A DNA stretch of 64,000 bases from Anaerolineales bacterium (GTDB taxonomy: Bacteria > Chloroflexota > Anaerolineae > Anaerolineales > Villigracilaceae): positions 1 to 64,000 of the forward strand of contig JAIXKJ010000003.1 of NCBI GenBank assembly GCA_026928255.1. Direction: 5' to 3'. Below are positions 50,606 through 58,516 of the stretch, in pieces. Under the pieces are notes generated by a model. It had not been told where the DNA came from. It did not search any database and saw only the letters and a list, made by a program, of their open reading frames with translations. Positions within the stretch are counted from its first letter, which is position 1. Every line of letters begins with the position of its first letter. The position numbers and the translations under genes were made by a program.

Positions 50606-51352
50606 TTAATACCTTTTTGCCGCTTGCAGCGTTTGATAACTTTGGAAGGCTAACATCCCAAACAGAAACGCCATGTAAAGGCTGCCAAAGACGAACCATC
50701 CGCCGAGCGCCAGCGCCCCGCCGACGATGACCGAAAGCCACAGAGACGCAACCAACCCGTCGAGCGGATCGCGCTGAATGAAAATAGCGCGTGAAACCTG
50801 TCCGCCGTCCAACGGGTAAACGGGCAAAAGGTTAATCAGCCCCCAAAAAATATTAATCCACAAGAAGATGGTGAAAACGTTATTTAAGAAACTTAACTTC
50901 GCGGGCATCCACAGCATGGGAATGGAAATGAACCCCAGCAGCGGGGAAACGATAATCGAACCGCCGAGCGCGGAGCCGAAGACGAGAATCAACGCCGCGA
51001 AGGCGAAGCCCGCAAAAGGTCCAGCCAACGAGACGAAAATGTGCTGATTGGGCGTCAACCCCACGGACGTATATCCGCCGCCCCAAGCCGCTTGTTCGGG
51101 GATGGTCAACCCGCCCGAAAAGTGGAGCAAAATTTGCGAGCGGACGTGAAAGCGCCGAAAGGCGAAAGCGTGTCCCAACTCGTGAATGAGAATGGAAATG
51201 AAAACTGCGATAATCCAAATTAAAATTAACAACGGGCTGGACGAACCGCCGAGCAAAATAGCAATCACCCAAAACAAAGGATGCACGCGCACGGGAATGC
51301 CCGCAACGGAGAAGTTCAAATCAAAACGGGTGGGAGAGGAAACGTCAAACAT
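50606..51352 (-). CDS. Site-2 protease-like M50 metalloprotease
   Basis: The 248-residue membrane protease has about five hydrophobic segments, zinc motif HELGHAF (His57-Glu58...His61) and the third-ligand motif PLDGGQVSR near 178. Such enzymes cleave within membranes and often release regulators. The start is ATG 51352, with TATAAA only a few bases before it and no clear SD, so the mRNA leader is very short. The target protein is unknown. Confidence 0.9.
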   Translation of the reverse strand: MFDVSSPTRFDLNFSVAGIPVRVHPLFWVIAILLGGSSSPLLILIWIIAVFISILIHELGHAFAFRRFHVRSQILLHFSGGLTIPEQAAWGGGYTSVGLTPNQHIFVSLAGPFAGFAFAALILVFGSALGGSIIVSPLLGFISIPMLWMPAKLSFLNNVFTIFLWINIFWGLINLLPVYPLDGGQVSRAIFIQRDPLDGLVASLWLSVIVGGALALGGWFVFGSLYMAFLFGMLAFQSYQTLQAAKRY

Positions 51353-51422
51353 TGTTTTTATAAACTCGCTTTATGAAATATATAACAGGTTGTCCTTTTG
51401 AACGAAGTAAAAAACCTTCAAT

Positions 51423-51533
51423 AGACCTCTTGCATAAATACCGTAAATGACTATTCCTGCTTTCACTCTCCCTCACCCTAGCCCTCTCCCTTTGGGAGAG
51501 GGCTAGGGTGAGGGAGACTTTTGCAAGAGGTCT
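51423..51533. mobile_element. MITE-like element, 111 bp, with terminal and internal inverted repeats
   Basis: Outer ends AGACCTCTTGCA (51423-51434) and TGCAAGAGGTCT (51522-51533) are perfect inverted repeats. With the flanking T and A the ends read TAGACC...GGTCTA, consistent with insertion at a TA dinucleotide. Inside, a 23-bp perfect palindrome (51468-51490 and 51494-51516, loop TTT) has CCCTCACCC-type arms. It carries no gene. The 271-base gap 51353-51623 otherwise holds only diverged TGTCATT-like sequence (about 51560-51590) and a heptamer array. Confidence 0.75.
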
Positions 51534-51600
51534 AATGCAAATAGCCGGGTTTCTCAGTCGTTGCGCTCCTTCAAAATGACAGAATATGACGACGAAAACC

Positions 51601-51642
51601 CTTCGTCCTCCGTCCTCCGTCGTTCATCCTTCGTCCTCATAC
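51601..51642. repeat. Heptamer array at the DUF309 3' end
   Basis: Six 7-base units (CTTCGTC, CTCCGTC, CTCCGTC, GTTCATC, CTTCGTC, CTCATAC) overlap the end of the DUF309 gene. Confidence 0.75.
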
Positions 51643-52043
51643 TCGACAGACTTTAACAACGACCGCTCAAACGCGCCGATATTTTCTTTGCCCAAGCGCA
51701 ACACCTCTTGCATTACGGCGTCCGCGTCGCGCCGCAATTTTCCAACTTGCACGCCGCGACAAACGTCTTGCCAATCTTGCGTCCACTTCAAACTGCGCCC
51801 GTACACCTTAACCGCACCGTCGTAATTTCCGCGCAGAATGTGCAAATAGGTTACCGCAATCTGCAAAATGCCGCGATACAAATCGCGCACCGCGCCGCTC
51901 TCGTCGCGCCAAGCGTCTTCCAATTCTTCGTGCGCGTCAAAATAATTCCCTTCGTTGAAGCGCCGCAAACCCGCTAACGCTTTCGGGTGCAACGCGCCGC
52001 GGCACTCTTCAACCGTTCGTTCGGGATATTTCAACGACGACAT
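51624..52043 (-). CDS. DUF309 family protein
   Basis: The 139-residue soluble helical protein has the family motif FNEGNYFDAHEELEDAWR (about 29-46), then YRGILQIAVTYLHILRGN. DUF309 function is unknown; the His-Glu pattern could bind metal. A minus-strand TGATATACT ends exactly six bases before the ATG, giving a leaderless mRNA. Its 3' end has been formed or extended by a heptamer repeat. Confidence 0.85.
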   Translation of the reverse strand: MSSLKYPERTVEECRGALHPKALAGLRRFNEGNYFDAHEELEDAWRDESGAVRDLYRGILQIAVTYLHILRGNYDGAVKVYGRSLKWTQDWQDVCRGVQVGKLRRDADAVMQEVLRLGKENIGAFERSLLKSVEYEDEG

Positions 52044-52049
52044 AAGGTC

Positions 52050-52058
52050 AGTATATCA
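52050..52058 (-). promoter_or_regulatory. Extended -10 of the DUF309 gene, leaderless arrangement
   Basis: Minus-strand TGATATACT, then six bases, then ATG at 52043. No SD in between. Confidence 0.65.
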
Positions 52059-52097
52059 CGCGCCTTTTGCGCGGATGATAAAATTTGTGCAAGAAAA

Positions 52098-52502
52098 ATG
52101 ACGACGCTCTTCGCCGCTTTCTGCATTTTAGTTTCTACCGCTTCGTTGACCTGGGGCTACGCCCAAGCGGGATACGAAAACGCCCAACGCTGGATTCTGA
52201 CCTTCGGCGCTCTTTGGCTCTTCGCGCTTTGGCGCAAGTGGAAATTCTTCTCCGCCCCCGCCGCCTTGCTGACTTTAGCGTTGGCGATGTTCGGCGTTTG
52301 GTTTAAGTTCGCCGCAGGCTGGATGTTAAGCGGCGCTTTGTTCGCCATCCTCGCCTGGGATTTGACCGAATTTCGCAGAAAACTGAATCAACTATCGGCG
52401 CGAGACGACGCGAAAGGCGTTGAACGACGACATCTCGCGCGCGTCGCTTTTCTTGCTGCGGGCGGAATCTTAATTGCCCTGTCCCTGATTTTTCTGCGTT
52501 GA
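52098..52502 (+). CDS. Small multi-TM membrane protein
   Basis: The 134-residue protein has four hydrophobic segments (about 3-22, 30-45, 52-85, 112-132) with a charged loop between the last two. No family was recognised. It is divergent from DUF309, and its 3' end overlaps the convergent P-loop kinase gene by 33 bases. The start ATG at 52098 gives a signal-like first segment; a longer frame upstream crosses the DUF309 promoter. Confidence 0.6.
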   Translation: MTTLFAAFCILVSTASLTWGYAQAGYENAQRWILTFGALWLFALWRKWKFFSAPAALLTLALAMFGVWFKFAAGWMLSGALFAILAWDLTEFRRKLNQLSARDDAKGVERRHLARVAFLAAGGILIALSLIFLR

Positions 52503-53039
52503 ATTTAACGAATTCATCCACCGCTCCGCCTCGCGCGGATGTTTGAAATGCAACGCCTTCAAACGCGGATATTGCGCTAGCAAAAGCGGCGTTTCGCGTT
52601 TTCTGCGCCAGTAGGTTCTGAACAGCCAGAAGATTAAAGAATCGTCAGACCATAATTTCAAATGTTTCCAAAACGTTTCAGTGTTTGTGCCCCATAAAAC
52701 TTCCCGGGCAATCGCCCGATGAAGCGTCCGGCGAATTAAACGCCAAAAGACAACTCCAAACGGATAATCCAGCCAAATCGCCAATTCCGCCTTATTCCAA
52801 ATCAAATCGCGGATGACGCTGTAATTTCCGGCGACAACCCACGCTTCAACCGCCAGCGCATGTTCAACTTTCCGCCGAAATTCAAGCGGCGGCGTGGGCG
52901 TCCAATTGGGTTGCCAATACAAAGCGTCCAGTTCGACGAAAGCGCAACCCAAGCGTTCGGATAGCATTTTCGCCAAAGTGGATTTTCCGCTGGAGGTTGT
53001 GCCGATGACGACAATACGTTGATAGGGAAATGGTTTCAT
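52470..53039 (-). CDS. P-loop kinase-like protein (FlaR/adenylate-kinase-like)
   Basis: The 189-residue nucleotide-binding protein has Walker A GTTSSGKST (13-21), a LDALYW motif near 38, WVVAGNYS near 66 and IWLDYPFGVVFWRLIRR near 87. It resembles the group annotated as DNA-topology-modulation (FlaR-like) or toxin-antitoxin-type kinases; the substrate is unknown. The start at 53039 is 10 bases after a palindromic -10, so the leader is only a few bases. Confidence 0.75.
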   Translation of the reverse strand: MKPFPYQRIVVIGTTSSGKSTLAKMLSERLGCAFVELDALYWQPNWTPTPPLEFRRKVEHALAVEAWVVAGNYSVIRDLIWNKAELAIWLDYPFGVVFWRLIRRTLHRAIAREVLWGTNTETFWKHLKLWSDDSLIFWLFRTYWRRKRETPLLLAQYPRLKALHFKHPREAERWMNSLNSTQKNQGQGN

Positions 53040-53049
53040 AAGACGAACG

Positions 53050-53057
53050 ATTATAAT
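53050..53057. promoter_or_regulatory. Palindromic bidirectional -10 (ATTATAAT)
   Basis: It reads TATAAT on both strands. On the minus strand it serves the P-loop kinase gene (10 bases to ATG). On the plus strand it could serve the aminotransferase gene, whose leader would contain the heptamer-like array. Confidence 0.55.
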
Positions 53058-53066
53058 TCCCCAATT

Positions 53067-53096
53067 CCTAATCACCTAATCCCTAATTGCCTAATC
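53067..53096. repeat. CCTAAT-type tandem repeat in the aminotransferase leader
   Basis: Four CCTAATC/CCTAATT units are spaced 7-8 bases apart, similar to the CCTAATC units at 18700. They lie between the -10 and the SD of the aminotransferase gene. Confidence 0.75.
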
Positions 53097-53110
53097 CCAA
53101 AAGGACACCC

Positions 53111-54463
53111 ATGTTTGACCTTCCTGACGATGAAATTCTTCCGCTCTCCAAAGAGCATGTTTTTTGGACCTGGTCGGCGCAAGCCAACGTTAATCCCATT
53201 GCCGTAAAACGCGCTCAAGGCGTTTATTTTTGGGACGTCAACGACAAACGCTATTTAGACTTCAACTCGATGACTATGTGCGTTAACGTCGGGCATGGCA
53301 ACGAAAAAATAATCAAAGCGATGCAAGCGCAAGCGGCGGAATTGCCTTACGCCGCGCCGGGCATGACGACGAAAATCCGCGCGTTAGCGAGTCGCGCCGT
53401 CGCTGGAATTACGCCGAATCAAGCGTTGAGCAAAATTCTCTTCACGCTCGGCGGCGCGGACGCCAACGAAAACGCGATCAAACTCGCGCGCGGCTACACC
53501 AAACGCCACAAAATCCTGACGCGCTATCGCTCGTATCACGGCGCTTCGGCGGGGGCGATGGCGGCGACGGGCGATCCGCGCCGCGTGGCATGGGAGCCGA
53601 ATTTGATGTCGGGCGTGGCGCATTTCCTCGACCCGTATCGCTATCGTTCTACCTTTCATCGCCTGAATCCGAACATCTCCGAAGAAGATTTCGCGCAGGA
53701 TTATCTCAACCATTTGGAAGAAATTATTTTATACGAAGGCGCGGAGACGATTGCGGCGATTCTCATCGAATCGGTAACGGGGACGAACGGCGTGATCATT
53801 CCGCCGAACGGGTACATGCAAGGCGTGAGAAAACTTTGCGATCAATACGGCATTGTGATGATCTGCGACGAAGTGATGAGCGGCTTCGGTCGGACGGGAA
53901 AATGGTTCGCCGTCGAACATTGGGGCGTCGTCCCCGATATGATGACGATGGCGAAAGGGCTGACTTCCGCGTATGCGCCGCTGGGGGCGGTGGCGATGAA
54001 GCCGGAGATCGCGTCCGCGTTTGACGAGCGCGTTTTTGAAGGCGGGCTGACTTATACTTCGCATCCCATTTCGTTGGCGGCGGCAGTGGCGAATATTGAA
54101 GTGATGCGCGAAGAAAAAATCGTCGAACATGCCGCGCAGATGGGCGGCGTCCTTCACAAATTATTAACCGACTTAGGCGAAGCGCACCCTTCGATTGGCG
54201 AAGTCCGCAATCTCGGCTTGTTTGGAATTATCGAATTGGTGAAAAACCGCGAGACGAAAGAGCCGCTGACGGCGTGGAATAGTTCGTCGGCGGAGATGGC
54301 GGCGTTGAGAAAATATTGCTTAGATCGCGGATTGTTTATTTACACGCATTGGCACACGGCGTTAATCATCCCGCCGTTGATTATTGACGAGAATCAACTG
54401 CGGGACGGTTTTGCGATTTTAGACGAAGCGTTGAAGATAACGGATTCTGTCTGCGAAGGTTAA
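53111..54463 (+). CDS. Class III (PLP) aminotransferase
   Basis: The 450-residue pyridoxal-phosphate enzyme is of the ornithine/acetylornithine/beta-alanine transaminase group. GGADANENAIKLAR is near 118, the cofactor-loop YRSYHGASAGAMAATG near 140, ICDEVMSGFGRTGKW near 257, and the PLP lysine in MAKGLTSAYAPLGA at residue 282. The natural amino donor is not certain; beta-alanine, GABA and taurine are all possible. AAGGA lies a few bases before ATG 53111. It stands alone on its strand. Confidence 0.88.
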   Translation: MFDLPDDEILPLSKEHVFWTWSAQANVNPIAVKRAQGVYFWDVNDKRYLDFNSMTMCVNVGHGNEKIIKAMQAQAAELPYAAPGMTTKIRALASRAVAGITPNQALSKILFTLGGADANENAIKLARGYTKRHKILTRYRSYHGASAGAMAATGDPRRVAWEPNLMSGVAHFLDPYRYRSTFHRLNPNISEEDFAQDYLNHLEEIILYEGAETIAAILIESVTGTNGVIIPPNGYMQGVRKLCDQYGIVMICDEVMSGFGRTGKWFAVEHWGVVPDMMTMAKGLTSAYAPLGAVAMKPEIASAFDERVFEGGLTYTSHPISLAAAVANIEVMREEKIVEHAAQMGGVLHKLLTDLGEAHPSIGEVRNLGLFGIIELVKNRETKEPLTAWNSSSAEMAALRKYCLDRGLFIYTHWHTALIIPPLIIDENQLRDGFAILDEALKITDSVCEG

Positions 54464-56487
54464 GGCTGCGCGGTGTTGACGGGGCGCGGCATGCGTTTGA
54501 CGCCGAGATAAAGCGGCATTTGCGTGAGCGCGTAAGAGACGTAATAGGCGGTGTCCGCGCCGCCTTCGCCGATGATGGGTTCGATGCTGCGCCCGTTGCC
54601 GTTGGAGTCGACGCCGTAGAGCAAAGACGCGGAGACGCTTTCCATTTTGGAAATGAGCGCTTCCATGTCCGCGCCGTAGGGCATGGATTGCAGTTGAAGC
54701 GCCAAGTCGAGCAGGTTTTCGCTCCAGCCTTGCATGTTTTGCAAGCAGATTTTTAAGTTCTGTCCGTTTTGGACGATGTTGGAAGAAGCGTCGGGCGCTT
54801 CCATAGCGTATTCGTCGTGGCTCGCCGTTTGCGAAATGTACCCGCGATCCGTCCCGTTTTCGAGCAGACCGAAGCCGTCGTTCGGGTCGTTGATTTCGCC
54901 GTCGCCGTTCCAGTCTTTATATAATTCCGCGTTTTGGTCGCCGACGAGTTGATTGATAATTTCTTCGTTTCTTAAGCGCAGCGTTTTTTCGTCGCCCGCG
55001 ACGAAAAGTTCTCGCAAGTCGGAAACGGATTCGTGTATTGTGTCTGCGGTGTCCCACAACCCTTGAATGAGCGCGATTTGGTCGGGCGTGTTGTCAACGG
55101 AATAGAGGATGTGGCGGACGTGCATCAGCGCCAGCGGCGGAAAGACCGAAGAGGCGATAATCTCCGAACTGGGTTCGTTCGGATCGGGGTCGTCGGCTGG
55201 TTCGACGGTGATCATTAATTCGTCAAATTCGCCGAACAGATTTTCGCCGCTGGGGTTGGTAAAGTTTAATTGCCCGGTTTGTCCGGTGAAAATAATCGGT
55301 CCGATGTTGAGTTTGGTTTCTCCGCCGTTTGCCAGCAGCCAGGCTTGAAGGTGTTGGTCGGCGGCGGGGCGGGGAAGTCCGCTGGTGGTGATGGAGATTT
55401 TATCAACCAGCCAGTTGAAGTCGTCGAAAACGGCTGCGCCGATGGGCTGTCCTTGAATGCCAGCAGACGGGGCGGGTCTGGTTAGGGCGAAGCCAAGCGC
55501 GACGAGCAGCGCCAGAATGACAACGCCGCCGCCGACGAGCAGCGAGCGATTCCGCGCGGGCGATTTTCGACGCGCGTTGATTTTTATCGCGTTGTTGATT
55601 TTGAGCGTTTCGTGCGAGATGCTTTTTCCGTCGAGCGATTTGATAAATTCGGCGACTAACTGATTCGCAGTGTCGAAGCGGTCTTCGGGGTCTTTGGCGA
55701 GGGCGCGGTTGACGACGGCTTGCATGCTGGCGGAGATGCGCGTAATCGGCGGCGGCGGCTCGTTAAGGTGTTTCATCAACACGCCGAAGGACGATTCCGC
55801 GTCGAAGGGGACGACGCCCGCCAGCATTTCGTAGAGGACGATGCCGAGCGAGTAAATGTCGGTTTTGGGGTCCACGCGGTCGCCGCGCGCCTGTTCGGGA
55901 CTCATGTAAGACGGCGTGCCAGAAACCGCGCCCGTAACGGTTTGCACCGTCGCGTCTATTAGGCGAACGAGCCCAAAATCCGTCAGCACCGGCTCGACGT
56001 CTTCGGGCAGGGGCGCGTCGGCGCGGATAGGGGCGGACTTGGAGCGCAACAAAATGTTCGCGGGCTTAATGTCTCGATGAATGATTCCGCGTTCGTGCGC
56101 GTAATCCACCGCCGAGGCGATGGCTTGCATAAATTTGACGATGACGGGATAAGGCAGATTTTTTTCGCGCTTTTGCAGTTCTTTGATGTAGGTCGCCAGC
56201 GACATGCCCTCGACCAATTCCATGACGAGGTAGGGGCGTCCGTTTACGAGGTCGTAATCGTACACGCGAATAATGTTCGGATGTTCGAGCGAAGCGATGA
56301 CGCGCGCTTCGCGGGCGAATCGTTCGCGCGAGTCGGCGTCCTCTTCCATGTGTTCGCGCATAATTTTGACGGCGACCGGGCGGTCGAGCGTTGTGTGCGT
56401 CCCGTGATAGACTTCCGCCATGCCGCCGCGAGCGATGAGTTCCCCAATGATTACGTTGCCGAATGTTTTCCCAGTCCAAGTTGACAT
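54460..56487 (-). CDS. Transmembrane Ser/Thr protein kinase with an EF-hand-like ectodomain
   Basis: The 675-residue kinase has a cytoplasmic PknB-type kinase domain (about 11-285): glycine loop ARGGMAEVY, Lys41 in VAVKIM, catalytic HRDIKPAN (Asp139), DFG at 170-172 and GTPSYMSPEQARGD. An insert sits between the catalytic loop and DFG (about 150-165). One TM segment (315-336) leads to an outside region of about 340 residues with two Ca-type loops, DWNGDGEIND (525-534) and DSNGNGRSIE (627-636). The ectodomain family is not recognised. TATAAT ends six bases before ATG 56487. Confidence 0.9.
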   Translation of the reverse strand: MSTWTGKTFGNVIIGELIARGGMAEVYHGTHTTLDRPVAVKIMREHMEEDADSRERFAREARVIASLEHPNIIRVYDYDLVNGRPYLVMELVEGMSLATYIKELQKREKNLPYPVIVKFMQAIASAVDYAHERGIIHRDIKPANILLRSKSAPIRADAPLPEDVEPVLTDFGLVRLIDATVQTVTGAVSGTPSYMSPEQARGDRVDPKTDIYSLGIVLYEMLAGVVPFDAESSFGVLMKHLNEPPPPITRISASMQAVVNRALAKDPEDRFDTANQLVAEFIKSLDGKSISHETLKINNAIKINARRKSPARNRSLLVGGGVVILALLVALGFALTRPAPSAGIQGQPIGAAVFDDFNWLVDKISITTSGLPRPAADQHLQAWLLANGGETKLNIGPIIFTGQTGQLNFTNPSGENLFGEFDELMITVEPADDPDPNEPSSEIIASSVFPPLALMHVRHILYSVDNTPDQIALIQGLWDTADTIHESVSDLRELFVAGDEKTLRLRNEEIINQLVGDQNAELYKDWNGDGEINDPNDGFGLLENGTDRGYISQTASHDEYAMEAPDASSNIVQNGQNLKICLQNMQGWSENLLDLALQLQSMPYGADMEALISKMESVSASLLYGVDSNGNGRSIEPIIGEGGADTAYYVSYALTQMPLYLGVKRMPRPVNTAQP

Positions 56488-56493
56488 GAAAAA

Positions 56494-56499
56494 ATTATA
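56494..56499 (-). promoter_or_regulatory. -10 of the Ser/Thr kinase gene, leaderless arrangement
   Basis: Minus-strand TATAAT ends six bases before the ATG. No SD. Confidence 0.6.
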
Positions 56500-56510
56500 C
56501 CCGATAAGGC

Positions 56511-56519
56511 TGATACAAT
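56511..56519 (+). promoter_or_regulatory. Extended -10 of the cinA/pncC-like gene
   Basis: TGATACAAT lies 20 bases before the ATG with a TAGGAG SD between them. It is divergent from the kinase promoter. Confidence 0.55.
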
Positions 56520-56539
56520 AACGCAAAAATAGGAGTTTT

Positions 56540-57058
56540 ATGAACGATGTATTGGAAGCGCGTATCGGCGCGATGTTGAAAGAGCGCGGGCTGACTTTGG
56601 CGACGGCGGAATCTTGCACTGGGGGCTTGGTCGCCAGCCGCTTAACGGACGTGGCGGGATCGTCCGCGTATTTTTTGGGCGGCGTGGTCGCTTATTCGTA
56701 TGAGTCTAAAGCGGCGGCGCTCGGCGTTTCGTGGGACACGCTTAATGAATGCGGCGCGGTCTCGCGCGAGACGGTGATCGAGATGGCGCGCGGCGCGCGC
56801 AAGGCGCTTCATGCGGATATCGCCGTCAGCGTGAGCGGCATTGCCGGCCCCGGCGGCGGAATGCCGGGCAAACCTGTCGGCTTGGTGTGGCTTGGGTTGG
56901 CGACTCCGCAAGGCGAGGAGGCGCGGCGTTTCGTCTGGGACGGAGATCGAATACGGAATAAATATCTTTCGAGCGAAGCCGCGTTGCAATTTGTCCTCGA
57001 TTATTTGGAAGGGAAGTTGGAAGGCGAAGGCGCGGAAGCGAACGCCCGCAGCGCTTGA
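56540..57058 (+). CDS. CinA C-terminal domain protein (PncC-like NMN amidohydrolase)
   Basis: The 172-residue protein matches the CinA C-terminal domain. [20 protein letters not shown] is at about 20-39, FLGGVVAYS near 45, and a glycine-rich [18 protein letters not shown] near 96. Members deamidate nicotinamide mononucleotide in pyridine nucleotide recycling. The molybdenum-cofactor-like N-terminal half of full CinA is absent, as in PncC. The convergent PHP gene ends seven bases away. Confidence 0.9.
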   Translation: MNDVLEARIGAMLKERGLTLATAESCTGGLVASRLTDVAGSSAYFLGGVVAYSYESKAAALGVSWDTLNECGAVSRETVIEMARGARKALHADIAVSVSGIAGPGGGMPGKPVGLVWLGLATPQGEEARRFVWDGDRIRNKYLSSEAALQFVLDYLEGKLEGEGAEANARSA

Positions 57059-57064
57059 CGAAAG

Positions 57065-58126
57065 TCAGCGCACATAAATTGGGTTGCTGTAAATCCACCC
57101 GCGCCGTTTGCCTAAATAATTTTTGTAAACTTCCACGCGGTAAACGCCCGCTTCGACGGCGGCGTAGGCGCAAATTTGTTGATTCTTTAAGGTTTGAATC
57201 GGCGTTCCGTCTTTGAGCAAAACGATTTCTGCGGCGAAGGGAATTTTGGCTTGCAGGGTTACGCCGTTTTTCGTGGAGATTTCGTCGCCCATGACGACGG
57301 TCTCGTCGCGCCCTTGCGCCGTGAAGCGAAAGCCGCGCGCGGACGCGGACAAATCGTACCCGATGAAGCAATGTCCCGCCGCCAGCGCTTGATAGATTAA
57401 CGCGCGGTCTTGCGCGAGGTCGCCGGTTAGCGGTTCGTCGAGCAGGACGTGCGTGTTGACGGCGCGGAAGTGAAATTCGTAAGGGAAGATGACGCGATGG
57501 ATGAAGCCCATGCTCATGTGCAGCGCGTGCGCGTCCGAGCCGCCGACGGCGACGACTTTGCCGCCTTGCGCGAGCAGTTCGTCCCATTTGGCGAGCGTTT
57601 GCGGAAGGGGTTGACGCGCAACCAACGCGGGAAAAAAAGCGTAAAACGCGCCGTGCAATTTCGTCGGCACGACGGTTTTCAACTCGCTAAGCGCGTTCCA
57701 CAATTCGATGCCCGTGTAATTTTGCACAGACCAATCTTCCCATGAAATATCGGTTTCGTTGAAGGCTTTGGCTTCGGGGTCGTGCGGGTGGGCGAGGAAG
57801 CAAATTCCGCCGGCGGCGCGGACTTGATTAATCAAATTCTGCGGGTCGTCGGCGAAGGTTGCCAATTCGCGGTCTGCGCCGAAAACGAGCAAATGATTCT
57901 TCTGCGGCTCTCGCGCTTGGTCGTGAACTTCCTCGCCGACGAGCATGAGGATTTTTTTATTCTTATCTTTATAATAGCCTTCAAACCCATGCGCGACGAT
58001 GTTGTGATCGGTAACGATGACCGCGTCCGCGTCGGTTTTGAGGGCGGCGGCGGCGATGTCTTTGTGCAGTCCGCTTCCGTCCGAATAGCGGGTGTGCATG
58101 TGCAAATTGACGACGATTTCGTGCAT
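57065..58126 (-). CDS. PHP-domain metal-dependent phosphoesterase
   Basis: The 353-residue protein has the PHP N-terminal motif LHMHTRYSDGSGLH (His8, His10), VTDHNIVAHG near 38, then CFLAHPHDPEA near 95, GGSDAHALHM near 195, all metal ligands of the polymerase/histidinol phosphatase fold. The last ~90 residues form a beta-rich domain. Substrates may be phosphoesters such as nucleoside or sugar phosphates; no context decides. SD GAGGAT is present. Confidence 0.85.
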   Translation of the reverse strand: MHEIVVNLHMHTRYSDGSGLHKDIAAAALKTDADAVIVTDHNIVAHGFEGYYKDKNKKILMLVGEEVHDQAREPQKNHLLVFGADRELATFADDPQNLINQVRAAGGICFLAHPHDPEAKAFNETDISWEDWSVQNYTGIELWNALSELKTVVPTKLHGAFYAFFPALVARQPLPQTLAKWDELLAQGGKVVAVGGSDAHALHMSMGFIHRVIFPYEFHFRAVNTHVLLDEPLTGDLAQDRALIYQALAAGHCFIGYDLSASARGFRFTAQGRDETVVMGDEISTKNGVTLQAKIPFAAEIVLLKDGTPIQTLKNQQICAYAAVEAGVYRVEVYKNYLGKRRGWIYSNPIYVR

Positions 58127-58158
58127 GAATATCCTCGCTTAAGTCGCGGTCGGTTGGT

Positions 58159-58188
58159 TTGACGATTTGCTTGCCAAACAGGTATAAT
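58159..58188 (+). promoter_or_regulatory. Promoter of secG
   Basis: TTGACG (58159-58164), 18 bases, TATAAT (58183-58188). The leader holds a strong AGGAGG SD. Confidence 0.75.
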
Positions 58189-58219
58189 CTACCCGTTAAA
58201 TTTTAGGAGGCACTTTCAA

Positions 58220-58441
58220 ATGATTAATATTTTGTCTATCGCGCTGATTATAACCTCGCTCGGTTTAATCCTCAGCGTCGTTATGCAGAGCAAAGGCGCG
58301 GGTCTGGGCGGCTTAACCGGCGCGGACACGGGCGGCGTCTACACGGCGCGGCGCGGCATCGAGCGCGTTCTGTTTTGGGTAACGATCGGCTTGAGCGCTC
58401 TGTTCTTCATCTTAGTTCTTACTATCCTCTTCATTGGATAA
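58220..58441 (+). CDS. secG: Preprotein translocase subunit SecG
   Basis: The 73-residue protein has two membrane segments (about 3-22 and 50-72). Between them is the typical LSVVMQSKGAGLGGLTG loop. SecG is the accessory subunit of SecYEG, which exports the many lipoproteins here. A strong SD (AGGAGG) and its own promoter suggest high expression. A terminator directly follows. Confidence 0.93.
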   Translation: MINILSIALIITSLGLILSVVMQSKGAGLGGLTGADTGGVYTARRGIERVLFWVTIGLSALFFILVLTILFIG

Positions 58442-58458
58442 TCCGCGCGCCGAAAGGG

Positions 58459-58503
58459 GTCGCCGCAACGCCCGCCTCTTGGGCGCGGCGACTCTTTTCT
58501 TTT
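58459..58503 (+). terminator. Intrinsic terminator after secG
   Basis: GTCGCCGC (58459-58466) pairs with GCGGCGAC (58485-58492), with an inner GCCC/GGGC pair, followed by TCTTTTCTTTT. Confidence 0.8.
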
Positions 58504-58516
58504 ACAGCGGAAGATT

